A stretch of DNA of 64,000 nucleotides, from NCBI RefSeq assembly GCF_032854445.1, contig NC_088295.1, forward strand, positions 30,615,385 to 30,679,384. Direction: 5' to 3'. The translations under genes and the position numbers were made by a program. Positions 14,064 to 25,690 of the stretch are shown one piece after another. The stretch comes from Liolophura sinensis (Eukaryota; Mollusca; Polyplacophora; Chitonida; Chitonidae). Each line of letters begins with the position of its first letter. Position 1 is the stretch's first letter. Below the pieces are notes generated by a model. That model was given only the letters and a program-made list of their open reading frames with translations. It ran no database searches and was not told where the DNA came from.

Positions 14064-14300
14064 CAAAATGGCGGACGGCAATACCCAGAATGCTTTCGTA
14101 CATCAATTGTAAGCAACAAATGCCAAGGATTAGGCTCGCCTAGTAACAGACGGACAGAACGAAGCACACACACAGTCCAGGTAGATACAGGAGGAGTATG
14201 GCGACAGATAGTTTATTCTTTCATTATGTGATCCGCAAATACAAGGTGTATGGGCCTCTCTTCGCGTACACTCGTCACTACGCTGAACGAAAATGGCGCC
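14064..14300. promoter_or_regulatory. Promoter-like patch with two YY1-like sites
   Basis: Two copies of the AAAATGGCG word lie here, 'caaaatggcggac' at 14064-14076 and 'gaaaatggcgccaat' at 14289-14303. Both resemble the YY1 consensus (AAAATGGCGGC), which in animals often overlaps the translation start of TATA-less genes. The patch is more CpG-rich than the flanking DNA, and a CTCF-like motif follows at 14319. Confidence 0.35.
14068..14108 (+). CDS. Candidate first coding exon (MADGNTQNAFVHQ-)
   Basis: ATG in the context 'acaaaatggcggac' opens a frame encoding MADGNTQNAFVHQ plus two bases. It then meets an excellent donor, tt|gtaagc, at 14109. Without splicing the frame stops at once. 'ATGGCGGAC' within a YY1-like element is a classic animal first-exon start. 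No matching second exon was found in the repeat-rich 9 kb downstream, so the gene is unidentified. It starts only about 240 bases after the candidate terminal exon at 13607-13827, which would put the two in tandem. Confidence 0.25.
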
Positions 14301-14318
14301 AATTGGTTCATGTGATGG

Positions 14319-14334
14319 CCAACAGATGGCGCTG
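14319..14334 (+). promoter_or_regulatory. CTCF-like site
   Basis: 'ccaacagatggcgctg' agrees with the CTCF consensus CCASYAGRKGGCRSY at all but one of the informative positions. It sits at the edge of the promoter-like patch, where insulator sites are often found. This is motif evidence only. Confidence 0.4.
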
Positions 14335-14942
14335 CACACAAACACCTGTTCAAGTTGTCCCGTTGTATCTCGTACATTACGATGGCTATGTACCTTAATT
14401 TATCTTTCATTTTATAAATTAAACACAGGTTCAACAGAACTGAATTTAACACCTCGTCAAGAGTAACTTTGCCCTTTGATGAAGTCACCCCATCCTCTTC
14501 AATTGTTTGTCTTGGCTTCTTTTTAAATATATTTAAACCGGCAGCCACACTTACATAAGCCAATGTAGCCTATCAGCGTTCTTGATACTGTGTGTCTAGT
14601 ATCAGAGATGAATAGACTCTGAGTGAAATCTACATTACCGGTACTAAAACAATAAATTATTAAACAAGACCCACATTACAGATAACCGAGTTGTTCAGCC
14701 ACAGCTAAGCTAGGGAACATGTCGAACCGTATTTATAAACATTTACAGAAAATAAATCAAAAAGAGAAAGAAAATTAAAACTTACGCAGAGCATTTTCTT
14801 CTTGCTTGCCTAAAATTCGTTTCACTGATTAATTTAATATACTATTTGTAATTTCACCGATTTCACTGATCAATTTAATATACTATTTGTAATCATTTTT
14901 TTTATGATTTCAAAAACAGTAAATGTTTGGTGACCCAAGAAA

Positions 14943-15045
14943 GCATTTTCTCCCGGTTTAGTCCCACCATAATGCTGGCCGCTGTCGTACAAGTGAAATA
15001 GTCTTGAGTATGGTAATAAAATAAATAAATAAATAAATAAATAAA
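14943..15045 (+). repeat. SINE family A, 3' half
   Basis: 'cccaccataatgctggccgc' followed by 'tgtcgtacaagtgaaatagt' and 'cttgagtatggtaataaaat', then an (AAAT)n tail. This is a 5'-truncated copy of the family whose fullest copies are at 32361 and 38565. Confidence 0.85.
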
Positions 15046-15903
15046 TGCTGGAAAGTGAGATGGGAAAAACTGCTCCACCACTGTCATTTTTACTTGTTTT
15101 ATTAGATCTATTTTATTACTTCATTTTTCACACTTCATCATTTACGCTGCGTATCCACATGCACCAGTAGGTTTAAAATAATGGGACGTATTGCGTAAAG
15201 TGAGGTCAAACTGGCCATAATTTGTGCTGAGAGGTGAAACAAAAGGATTCAAACGTGCGGCAAAACATGGGTTACCCGTACACATTGTAAAACAACGTTT
15301 TTACCTGTAGCTGAGGGAACACTTAATTGGTAATGGGGCACTTCACTAGCACGTTAATTAACATGCAGCGATTATTTGGTGAAACTTATAGCTTTATCTT
15401 GCAGGCTGCTAACTCAATTTATATATCTTAATTTTCGAAACATACAAGAATTACAAGTATTTCTTAATGGACTGTACCGGAGATTTTTGTCCCAAAAATT
15501 TGGTAAGCGCAAATGGAATCGATTTTTCCTTTAGTGTTTTCAAAATCGGCCATAAATTTCCCACAAATTATAAAGCGGGTTGCATTATATAACGTTTTCA
15601 TATAGGCCTAATTAAGAATCATTGTAACACTATGAATAGTAAGAATCTGAAATTTAATGAATTTTTAATATTATTTATATTAATTAATTTGGTAAAGGCA
15701 GAAAATTTGACTTGCAGATTTGATTACAGAATATGGATATTTCCCCCAAAGTATACGTTAAAGCCTTTATAACTCATTGGTATGTAAACGCTGTGCATGC
15801 ATTTACATTTGCTGAAACGAACCCCAAATAAACACGCATTTAAACAGGGAAGGGGACGCCATGATCTATAGTGGTTATAGTGTGATATATATACCGCAAC
15901 ACA

Positions 15904-16118
15904 CTGACCCAGGAGCCAATGGTACCAACGTGATCGCTGTGAGATCAAGTCCAGCTCATGCTGACTTCCTCAGCCCTCGTTCGTGCATGGGAAGCTCTGC
16001 CAGCAACCTATGATTGTGGGTTTCCGCCGGACTGTTTCCTCCTTCCATAATGCTGGTCGACGTCGTATAAGTAAAATATTCTTGACGGCGTAAATCTGCA
16101 ATCAAACAAATAAATTGA
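15904..16118 (+). repeat. SINE family A, nearly full length
   Basis: It contains a tRNA-like promoter remnant (gatcgctgtgagatcaagtc, B-box-like), the body 'cagctcatgctgacttcctc', the 'gggaagctctgccagcaacc' segment and the tail 'cgtcgtataagtaaaatatt', ending in 'aatcaaacaaataaattg'. Confidence 0.85.
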
Positions 16119-18313
16119 ACAAATGGGGAACACAAACTTCTGAAAACAAATCGATCCAAGCGCTGACATATGTCACATTTTCTGTATGGTTGTGTTCGTA
16201 CAGCAAGAATGTTGTTCACAAGCATTGCAGCATATATACAGTCATGTATATAATACCACTAATAGCAGAGAATGATAATGAACATATATCCCCAAGTAAA
16301 GCATGTACAGTTTCGGTCAACTTTGATCTTGGAAAGATAAATGGGATAGTCAACAAATGGCTAGAACTAATTACTTCAAATAAGTCCACCGGATTTAACA
16401 CTGTCATTCGTCATAATTAATATAAAATTGATCTAAAGAACGACAAGAGTTAATGGTAAATCGCATACACGGTGCTATCGATATACAACGCGTATATGCA
16501 CATTGCTTCCTTCCTCGATTCCTCTATCCAGGTTCAAAGGATATCGTCGACCGGCGATATGTAAAGGCCCAATCAGTGGGGACTTGCAACAGATTTGGAA
16601 CTCAATACCTTTCTTCAAAACTGCTGGCTTCAATATACATATCACGAATCTCACATGTATTTTACTAAGAAACAGCAATTCAACACATTCTGAGAGTTTA
16701 TATCCAACGCTAACTTTTCAAAATCAGACAATGTTTGAAGCAGTTATTTCACGGAAACCAAAGACCAATGAATATCAATTAAACTTACTCACGATTCGCG
16801 CGTGAGTTAATAACGGTAGCTATGCATCAAACGTGTGAATTGAATCTCTGAAGGAGAGTAACTCCAGTCCCAGTACATGCATATTCATGATATCTCTGCA
16901 GGGTTAATATTTATTAAAATATGTATGTGTATTTGTATGTATGTGTCGTGTATATCATCTTATTTATCTTGTATATCATGTGTCCATGTAACACATGCGT
17001 ATACAATCATTACACGTCAATATATGTACCCATTGTTTTACACTACATATATACATGCCAACTCTTGCATTAATCTTGTAAATTAAAATGACATAAAGAT
17101 TCACACAAAGGAACTGATCTGTCAACCATACACCAGTCTGCCAGCTTTACAAGTGACAGTTGTATCTGTAAAAGGCGTACATATGTAGGGAAATCATATA
17201 GAAATATTGAGGTTTACAATTGATATCTAGTACGGTACTGTGTACACGCCTGACTGATTCTCGTCAGGCTCCAACATACTCGAGCTGCCCTCCTACATGA
17301 ATGATGTATCTGCACCTTACTAGTATATAATCTCTATGTACAGACTCTATCATACCCGTCATGAAGTGATGATAATTGATTTTATGCATCGTTGAACATG
17401 GACTAGCACATTTTTTTTATGTGTGGCAACGGATGAGCTTGAATTAATTATAGAATATATCTGTCTCATCGCATTAATTACTCCCAAAGTTATAGCTGCA
17501 GATACGACAGTGTATGTACTTGCTTTTTATCCGTACATACAAAAGTTAGTAAATTAAGCAAAATCCAGCCCACCCCGACACCCCTTCCTCGAACCTACCA
17601 CATACCCCGTCCTTCATGTTGTTTGACGCCTCTCTGTGTACCCGCCATGTATGCATACACTATCTCCCTTTTCTAGACCCGTTTGATCCTGTCCATCACG
17701 GCATTCGAAACTTCTGCGAAATTTTCATTTGATGCATGAGCCGCGGTTCACACATGTTGTAGTGTTTGACGACAGGGTTCATACCTGATAACTGACCACT
17801 GTCCACTTGCATGATCGAATGAGTAATTACCGGTTTACCAATAAAACCTCATCGTTAAGGCATGAAAGAACAACAGATTATACAACTTTGGCTCGAATTA
17901 TTGATTTCGAATTGGTATGAAATGAACGACGAAATCATACATATACTGAATATCCGCTGTCCGAATATAAAAGGCAAAGAAGCCTGTCAGTTATAGGTCA
18001 GTATATTTCGGAAGGTCCAGACTGCTCCACCAGTGTTCATAATTGGTGTCGAACTCGTACATGTACATGCGGAAGTGTCTCGACTGTCAATAAAATGAAT
18101 ACATTAGACATATACCAACAATTTTACATAGGACTGAATTCCTAATGCGGCATGCATAAAAAATGTTTTCCTCTTGGCCTTACACATTTTTACTGCATTT
18201 TAATCATTCTCTTTTTTCAAGAGGAAATACGATAATTTAAAGTCTCTCCTGGCTGTATATGCCATGCAGAACACGTCTATACATCTTCGATTTTTGAAGC
18301 GCCAGACAGTGTG
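16119..18313. other. Non-coding stretch, no supported gene
   Basis: Several short overlapping frames on both strands between 16115 and 16805 contradict each other and show no domain. The rest is AT-rich with TATATA and CATG words. I see no RNA gene or recognisable element. Confidence 0.5.
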
Positions 18314-18691
18314 TACCGAATTAAGTCTAAGGTATATATGTGTCCATACTACATGTATACCGAATTAAGTCTAAAGTATATATGTGCCCATACTACATGT
18401 ATACCGAATTAAGTCTAAGGTATATATGTGTCCATACTACATGTATACCGAATTAAGTCTAAGGTATATATGTGTCCATACTACATGTATACCGAATTAA
18501 GTCTAAAGTATATATGTGTCCATACTACATGTATACCGAATTAAGTCTAAGGTATATATGTGTCCATACTACATGTATACCGAATTAAGTCTAAAGTATA
18601 TATGTGTCCATACTACATGTATACCGAATTAAGTCTAAGGTATATATGTGTCCATACTACATGTATACCGAATTAAGTCTAAGGTATATAT
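18314..18691. repeat. 44-bp tandem repeat, 8 full copies plus a partial
   Basis: The unit begins 'taccgaattaagtctaaggt' and ends 'ccatactacatgta'. Copies start every 44 bases (18314, 18358 and so on to 18666), and the last breaks off after about 26 bases. Copies are almost identical. The main variants are aagg versus aaag near base 18 of the unit, and one 'gtgcccata' in copy 2. Such uniformity implies recent expansion or homogenisation. Confidence 0.95.
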
Positions 18692-20454
18692 CCTGATTCT
18701 CCCGTGATTCCTTCGAAATCCGATTGAATCTATCTAATTTCTAGACTATATGTGTTGTTTGTATCTGCACGGAATGTTGTTACTTTCTACAATGTAACCA
18801 ATCTTTACCCTAACTTTAATGTTCTAGGTCAAAGTGTCCATTAAACACATTTTCTTGAGCAAATGCTATGTATACTCAGAATGTACTGAGAATTTTCAAT
18901 CTCAGATAAAGATACATCGTTGAGAATGAGAAAAAAATACTCCAGAAACAGTATTACAAATCATATACCTCTACACATTATTAAAAAAAAGAATGGAACT
19001 GGAAACCCTTTATCTTGGGAATAATTGAATTTGAGCTATAATAACAAATAGGCTTATCAATGTTACGTTATTGGCTATGTGTTTGGTATTTCCCTAAAGA
19101 ACAGGTTGTGAACAAGTATAATGGCATAGCCAAGGACTGTGCGCAGAATAGCCAAGGCCATCCATCATTTGAACTAATCAGCCAAACTGACAGCGCACAA
19201 GTGATGAGGGAAGCCTCAGAAAACACACTTCTGTTTTTTCTTCCCAAACAAACAATTGCACACCCGTGGCTACACGTTGTTTCTTTTGGTGCTATCATAT
19301 AGGTGAAATGTCGATTTCCCCGAGCGTTTCCTCCTCACTGCGCGCCACTGCGGGGAAGTAGCACGTGTGACCGCTCACCCAGAAATCCTCCGACAGGAAG
19401 TTCTACCGCCAAAGCACGAAATATCATAAGTATGGGGATTAGCTCTCCACCAAACAACTACAATTCCCTTGAGTTTTGTTCCGTTGGAAATAATTGTGAT
19501 TTTAGGTCCGTGGCTGCCGGCATTTTGGCATGCATTATTATTGAACATATGCAGGATCACAGTAGGCTAAGTGTTCATCACGCTCAAATCCGGTGTCATA
19601 GGCCTATATGGAAAAATGCATTTGGATATTTGTCCTGATTCTTGAGCTGCAGGGCCAGAGAATTACAGATGCATTTATGGCATAACATTATAAATCATGC
19701 ACGTAGGTTGACTGAGGGCATGCGACGACATATCGTATTCAGGCTATATTTAACGACAATGCTTGTCATGATGAAGGCGTAGTGATAAGACCTCATGAGC
19801 TGAGCCACCCAGCCAATATGTATCAGGTGCCTAGGTCTGTGGATATTCAACCATTATAAGTGGATCGTATATCATCATCGTACATCATCTCTCGCAAGAT
19901 TCGACGTTGTGTGTAATCTCTTTTGTCTTTTGTTTTGTTGTTGTTTTTTTGTTTTGTTTTTTTGTTTGTTTGTTTTTTAAGCAATTCGGACAAACTTTCG
20001 TTATTCGTCCATCGCACTATTCCGTGGTTATATATAGCATCTTATTTTGGAGTAACATTTTGGAATATGCATTACTTACACGACAACTCAGTTATTATCC
20101 GAATTAGACAAAATACTCCGCTTTTCATTGGACAACAATCTTTACGAGGGGTACAGATATATTATCACATCCTGCGGGCGACGTCAAGCGTGTCTGCTGA
20201 GTAGGTTATCTCCCTTCGATGGCGTCCAATGGTGGTCATACCGCTGAAGCGATTCACCTGTACATCGGTCTTCAACACTGAACTGATTGGCATTTGCAGG
20301 ATAAATTCGTTACCTGGTGACTCAGTGATAGGATACGCAAATATATGGTGTCAATAATCCTCATATTGGTGTCTTTGGCATGATGCTGTAGTGGTGGCAG
20401 CTCTATGGTGACATAAACAGGCAGTGCCACAAAAAGATACAATATATGCACACT
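18692..20454. other. Non-coding stretch, no supported gene
   Basis: Open frames at 19060-19640 lie in competing frames on both strands without splice signals or recognisable motifs. A T/G-rich tract (ttttgttttgttgttg) lies near 19930-19980. Nothing else is supported. Confidence 0.5.
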
Positions 20455-20527
20455 TAATGCCTCTTCGTCGTCATATGACAGAAAAAATTGTTAAGGGCGA
20501 CGTTGAACCCCAAGCATACATACATAA
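20455..20527 (+). repeat. SINE family B 3' end
   Basis: 'cgtcgtcatatgacagaaaa' followed by 'aattgttaagggcgacgttg' and 'aaccccaagcatacatacat' matches the tail of the complete family B copy at 57708 (gtcatatgactgaaaaattg, ttaagtatgacgttaaaccc). Confidence 0.85.
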
Positions 20528-20696
20528 ATTCGAATCCAGGAATTTTTTAAACGATTCTTCTCAATTACAAGATTCCACACCAGTGCAATGTGTTGTCGTT
20601 TTGTCTGTAGATGGAAATTGGTACATTTAGCTGTTGGGTTCACAGAATGTCTTAGCAATTGTAGTTTGATAATACGGCATTCTTTCCCAGAATACA

Positions 20697-20846
20697 GCTG
20701 CACGGGAAGGTCTTCCAGCAACGGGCGCTTGGTGGTGGTATTTCCGTGTGCTCTGCCCAGTTTCTTCCTACCATAAGGTTGGCCGGCGCCGTATAAGCTA
20801 AATATTCTTGAGTACTGTGTAAAAATTCAAAAAAAAAAAAAAAAAA
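20697..20846 (+). repeat. SINE family A, 5'-truncated
   Basis: It carries 'gggaaggtcttccagcaacg', 'tgctctgcccagtttcttcc', 'taccataaggttggccggcg' and 'ccgtataagctaaatattct', but ends in a poly-A run rather than the usual aaataaat tail. Confidence 0.85.
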
Positions 20847-22431
20847 CTATAGCACTGCATCATATAAACTCTTCATTCGCTTTGTCAAATTCCTCAGCTA
20901 GACAGACTCATACACATAGCTTTCAAAGGTACGACCAGAAATGGCTGTTTCTGGTATATGTTTCATTTGATGAAGGCGGGTTGACAACGCGATCTGCAGG
21001 GTTATACCGCTGTGGAAATAAACATATGTGTCCTATCACACAGGTCGCCTGAAATTTTACATTACACACCTGGTGTGTGAAAGCTATAAGTTATATATGC
21101 CTATATGGTACAGGCGTGCAGATCGGCACAAATCAGGTAGCTATTGTTAGGAATGAGAAAACATTTAGGCACATATAGACGTAAGTGCACGTTGGTGTCA
21201 CGCTACACATATCCATGTACACACGCGAACTGTAAGTTATACCAGCGTTGGATATTTGTTTTGTATATTGTACCTACGGAGTCACGAACGCACGCGCCGA
21301 TCGATCGCAATTTACTGTATATAGGGACCTATTAAACCCCATAAGGCCTTACTCACGTCATACCCTTGCATCGGTGTATCCAGAAAGCAGCCCACCCGGT
21401 ATATAAGGCCACAGCTGGCTGAACCAATTAACCGCGCCTCATGGAGCTATATATTTAAGCCTATATATATAAATTGTGAAATTTATTCGAATATATTGTA
21501 GCCTGGATTTATGTTGAATTTTGAAAGCGAAAAAAAAAGAAAAAACAAAAAAAAAAATGATTACTGAGCGCTAATGAACTATATATTTCTGTGTACTATG
21601 GCATTAATCATTGCCAGTTTGCCATGGGTTTGTATCCTTGAAGTTGTTATTGTGCTCTGTGTTGTCTGTAGTCTGTCGTATAGTACATACAGATAGCTTG
21701 CGTGGGAAGACCTATATAGATTAAGATAGAGCCTATACCTGTGTTTGTCAGGCAAGGCCAGGTGCTTGGATAACAGTTTAATGACTACGGTCTTTCCGCC
21801 GATAAATATAAGTGAGTGATTATGCACAGCTGACAATCCAGGACGTTCTTCCAAATGCAGCTGCACTTACATTGAAAAGGTATCCTAAACTAAAGGCGAG
21901 TCACTATATACAATGACATAACAATTACGCCCCAAAATACTTTTTCTAATTTGCTGTGAAATGTTTGTTCAATGAATAATATACCAGGATTCAAGATTAA
22001 TGTAAGGTCGTGTCTGTGTGATTTATGACATGACAAGCTATTTCATCAACGCATTGTACTCTTATTATCGAAGTAGTTCTTAATGTCGACACATCCATAT
22101 TGTGAAGTACAAAATGAGACTATACACATATGTTGTATGTACATATATAAAAAAGATAGAAGTGGGTGTGTTCAAGTATTAAGTATACCCATCTCATCCA
22201 AACAGGCGCTGTAAATTTTAAGTATTTTCTCACATCCCACGCACTTCAATAGTTACCTCGCAAAAACACGCTAGGGTATTAAGCAATTAATTATTACGAT
22301 CGCGTTCGAACCATTCAACTGCGTTAGGTTCACTAACTGCGTTGTAACTCCTGAACGAAAAAAGAGGACCAACTTAGGAACATCCATGTATATAAAATAA
22401 TGGGCTTTGCGTGATTCCCAATGGCTGTAAG
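20847..22431. other. Non-coding stretch, no supported gene
   Basis: AT-rich sequence with an A-rich run near 21528-21556 and several TATA-like words. No conserved coding or RNA signature is visible. Confidence 0.5.
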
Positions 22432-23275
22432 TCACTTTCCTCGTGGTTGTGAACGCTACTTTCCTAGTGGTTGTGCGCATTATACTTACTTTGTGGTTGT
22501 GTGCGTTACTTTCCTCGTGGTTGTGTGCGTTACTTTCCTTGTTGTACGCGTTATACTTTCCCTGTGGTTGTGTGCGTTACTTTCCTCGTGGTTGTGCGCG
22601 TTACTTTCCTTGTGGTTGTACGTGTTATACTTACTTTGTGATTGTACGTGTTATATTTACTTTGTGGTTGTGTGCGTTACTTTGCTCGTGGTTGTGTGCG
22701 TTACTTTGCTCGTGGTTGTACGCGTTATACTTTCCTTTTGGTTGTGTGCTTTACTTTCCTCGTGGTTGTGCGCGTTACTTTCCTTATGGTTGTACGCGTT
22801 ATACTTTCCTTTTGGTTGTGTGCGTTACTTTGCTCGTGGTTGTGTGCGTTACTTCCCTTGTGGTTGTACGCGTTGTTGCTATCCTTGTGATTGTGCGCTT
22901 TACTTTCCTTGTGGTTGTGAGCTTTACTTTCCTCGTGGTTGTGCGCGTTACTTTCCTTGTGGTTGTACGTGTTATACTTACTTTGTGGTTGTACGTGTTT
23001 TATTTACTTTGTGCTTGTGTGCGTTACTTTCCCTGTGGTTGTGCGCGTTGCTTTTCTTGTGGTCGTACCTCACGTTGTTTGTAGTAAGTCATTTTTCTCA
23101 TATGTGGTTTCCTTGTGGTACCGAACGTAACGTTCCTTGTGTGTTTTGCGCTGTTGCGCTGTTGCACGTAGCTCCAGTTGAAGTGTCTCACTCCTTTATG
23201 GTTACACATTACTTTCCTTTTGTGTAATTTTCCCAGTGGTGGTACGTCATTTCCCTTGTGCTTGTACATCACTTT
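22432..23275. repeat. 24-26 bp minisatellite array
   Basis: The plus strand repeats units such as 'gcgttactttcctcgtggtt' followed by 'gtgt'. Units are mostly 24 bases; others carry an extra 'at' (gttatacttt) and are 26 bases. Copies are clear to about 23080, then decay to about 23275. Because 24 is a multiple of three, the array keeps a 268-codon frame open with runs like VVVCVTFL and CALLSLWL. This should be treated as repeat-driven, not as a gene. Confidence 0.9.
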
Positions 23276-24130
23276 TTTGTGCTAAGTCATTTTCCATGTC
23301 GCTATACAACCCTATCCATGTGTTGGTTCACATACATCACTTTCCATACGATTGTGCGTCAGTGCCCTTATGGTGTAAGGTTCTTTTCCTTTAAGTATAC
23401 CTCTTTCTTTGTGGCCTTAAGTGGCTTTCACCATTAACTTAGACAAATCGCAATGGTGCCCATTCCGTAGCAAACGAATCTACGCATAGAATGGTGCCCC
23501 ACTGGCTGGTAATGTCAAGGACACGGTCCTATTAGAAACACCTAAGTCTCACATGTATCCGTGGACACAGGTATATGCATGAAGTTTCCCTTGCCCCATC
23601 TCTACAATGTCTAGTCGAAATGGTATTCCCTATCTCATTTAATTTATGTTCTTTCGTAATATAATTATTTAGGCATGCTGTCTATTGTTATGACGAAGCG
23701 GTGACAAGGGGAATTTTCTTTACCTAATTTTTCTTCATTTGCTTGATTCACAATATTGCTTCAGTTCCCGTAAGCATTATTTTATAAATGACACAACTGA
23801 ATTCAGTTACTCCGTGAGGATATAGAACTCAGAGCCAGCGCAGTGCACTCCACTTGTCTATCTCCGAGCTGAGATACTGAATAACAGTGGAGTCAGGAGT
23901 GGTTGACGGTGTACGGTTTGATCATTATTGAGTCTTTCCCCGTTCTGTGGAAAATCTTGATTGTGAATCCTGGAAAAACTGACTGCGTCCAGTGGTTTAA
24001 CGTCTTGCATATTGATAGCCTTTCGGCCAAACGCTGGCGACATGATCTTCAAGATTCTTGCTTGAAGAGAACATCTTCAAATTTAGGGGTAAAACTTAAC
24101 AAGGAATTAAAAATTCTTGATAATATTATT

Positions 24131-24206
24131 TATACGGTGCGCCGCCAACGTATAAGTGAAATATTATTGAGTACAGCGTTAAGCACCAATCAAATAAAAT
24201 AAATCA
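24131..24206 (+). repeat. SINE family A 3' end
   Basis: 'cgccgccaacgtataagtga' then 'aatattattgagtacagcgt' and 'taagcaccaatcaaataaaa'. Only the last ~75 bases are present. Confidence 0.85.
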
Positions 24207-24640
24207 TTCGGTGCATGTTTAGTCTGACGAGTCCTCGCACATTAGCACATAACAATAGACCTACTCCAACAGGGCCTTTCCACTGTAGTGAGATAAGTAA
24301 ATTGACCTTTGGCCTGGTCTTAAATGACATTTACAGCATATAAGCTGTTCTTAAGTTGGTGATAATGGATGAAGAGATCAGACTACATTTTTCACCAGTT
24401 TACAGTTCTGTAGGATATTTGTCAATTAAAGTAGATTCAGAGGCCATACAATGCAGATTTAAATCACCTTTCCAGCAAATAATCTTGTTTTAAATTGGTG
24501 ATTCTTGCTGTTTATACCATGCTCAACGTTTTGCATGTGGTTACATTGACGTAGCTTTTATGTCAAATAAACCCCTACCTGGCACTAATTAGTGTTTGTC
24601 TTAAATAGCCTTCGGAAGCCACATGAGCACCCGAGTTTCT

Positions 24641-24850
24641 GTTTGGTTTAGGGCTGTAGTAACCAGAATTCCCATGTGGTTTAGGGCTATAGTGACCTGA
24701 ATGTATGGTATATTGCTATAGTCACCAGAATTCATATTTGACATGGGGCTATATAGTAACTTATATATTCCTCTTTCGTTTAGGCTTCTTAATCTGTAAT
24801 CTGTTTAGTAACCTGAATCCCTATTTTGTTTTGAGCTATGCAGCGACCAG
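24641..24850 (+). repeat. Degenerate tandem repeat, ~38 bp unit
   Basis: The words 'ggtttagggctgtagtaacc', 'agaattcccatgtggtttag', 'ggctatagtgacctgaatg', 'gctatagtcaccagaattc' and 'ggggctatatagtaac' recur about five to six times with heavy divergence, indicating an old minisatellite. Confidence 0.7.
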
Positions 24851-24864
24851 CACTATGTGGTAGT

Positions 24865-24889
24865 CTAGCTGGTTGGGACAACCAGCTAG
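24865..24889. repeat. Perfect hairpin, 11-bp stem
   Basis: 'ctagctggttg' is followed by 'gga' and its exact reverse complement 'caaccagctag'. It lies just after the degenerate tandem repeat. Function unknown. Confidence 0.9.
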
Positions 24890-25091
24890 GGGTTACGACA
24901 TTCTAGAATATATTAATACGAGACGCTGACGCTGTGTTTCATGGGTGGAGAAATCAACGGACTTTGACAAGTGCCACTGAGGACATTTCCCACAAGCGAT
25001 GAACCCATTGTCACCGGTTGAACGAGCTCTCTATATAAGCTTGCCATATCGGCAGAAGGCAAAGGATCTCACGAAATAGCACGCAATAATG

Positions 25092-25186
25092 CACACAAAA
25101 AGAAGAAATTTAACACAACAACATGTGTTGTTTCATTTAACACAGAAATGTGTTACCCCAACACAAACATGTGTTAAATAAATGTG
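25092..25186 (+). mobile_element. Small MITE-like element (AACACA/TGTGTT family), copy 1
   Basis: Read on plus, it runs from 'cacacaaaaagaag' through 'aacacaacaacatgtgttgt', 'catttaacacagaaatgtgt' and 'taccccaacacaaacatgtg' to 'ttaaataaatgtg'. It is built of short inverted AACACA/TGTGTT modules. A diverged copy lies on the minus strand at 57534-57633, with the same module order. Confidence 0.7.
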
Positions 25187-25394
25187 AAGTACATATGTTT
25201 GTGTTACAAAATAATGAAATACAGACAAGAACTTGTGTTAATTCAGCACAAGATAGACTGTTCAAATATGACACAATACTTTTATTGGAAAGAACGTGCG
25301 ACCGCATACAGGAGCGCTGGTATGTCGCTTACTGCCACTAAGGGATACATGCGACAGTTTCAGGAGACTGTTTAATGGTCCATACACATGTATA

Positions 25395-25690
25395 CCGTTA
25401 TGAATAATGGAATTATTCAGCTTATTCTTTATCCGGCTGTTCGATCCATATCGCTCTGGCGCTACGTGAACTGTTCCATCAACTCAACACCTTCGGGGAT
25501 ATTTAACACGGGCAGGATCGAGGGAAATGTGATATAATACAGTGGCTGTATAGCGATATGGCGCTGATTTTGTCAGAATAAACCTCTGGCAACAGAAATT
25601 TTGAAATATAGATACAGGCCTTGTGTGTTAAGCTTGGTCGCATAGACTCTGGAATGGCTTGTTCTATAGTATAACGATCCGCGTAATGGT
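25395..25690 (+). repeat. Dispersed repeat family D, 5' part
   Basis: It shares ordered words with 30099-30360: 'gaataatggaa', 'tatccggc', 'ttgtcagaataaacct', 'tggcaacagaaa', 'tacaggcc', 'gtgtgttaa', then 'catagactctggaatggc'. This is a diverged copy of the same interspersed family. No coding potential is evident. Confidence 0.65.

Noticed and set aside
14213-14563. 116-codon minus-strand frame (MAYVSVAAGLNIFKKKPRQT...)
   Set aside because: The N-terminal half looks mildly coding, but it runs through the promoter-like patch and shows no recognised domain; not enough to call.
16115-16805. Cluster of overlapping short frames on both strands
   Set aside because: Mutually incompatible and without coding signature.
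22421-23227. 268-codon plus-strand frame
   Set aside because: Open because the 24-bp minisatellite is a multiple of three; other frames in the array show similar text.
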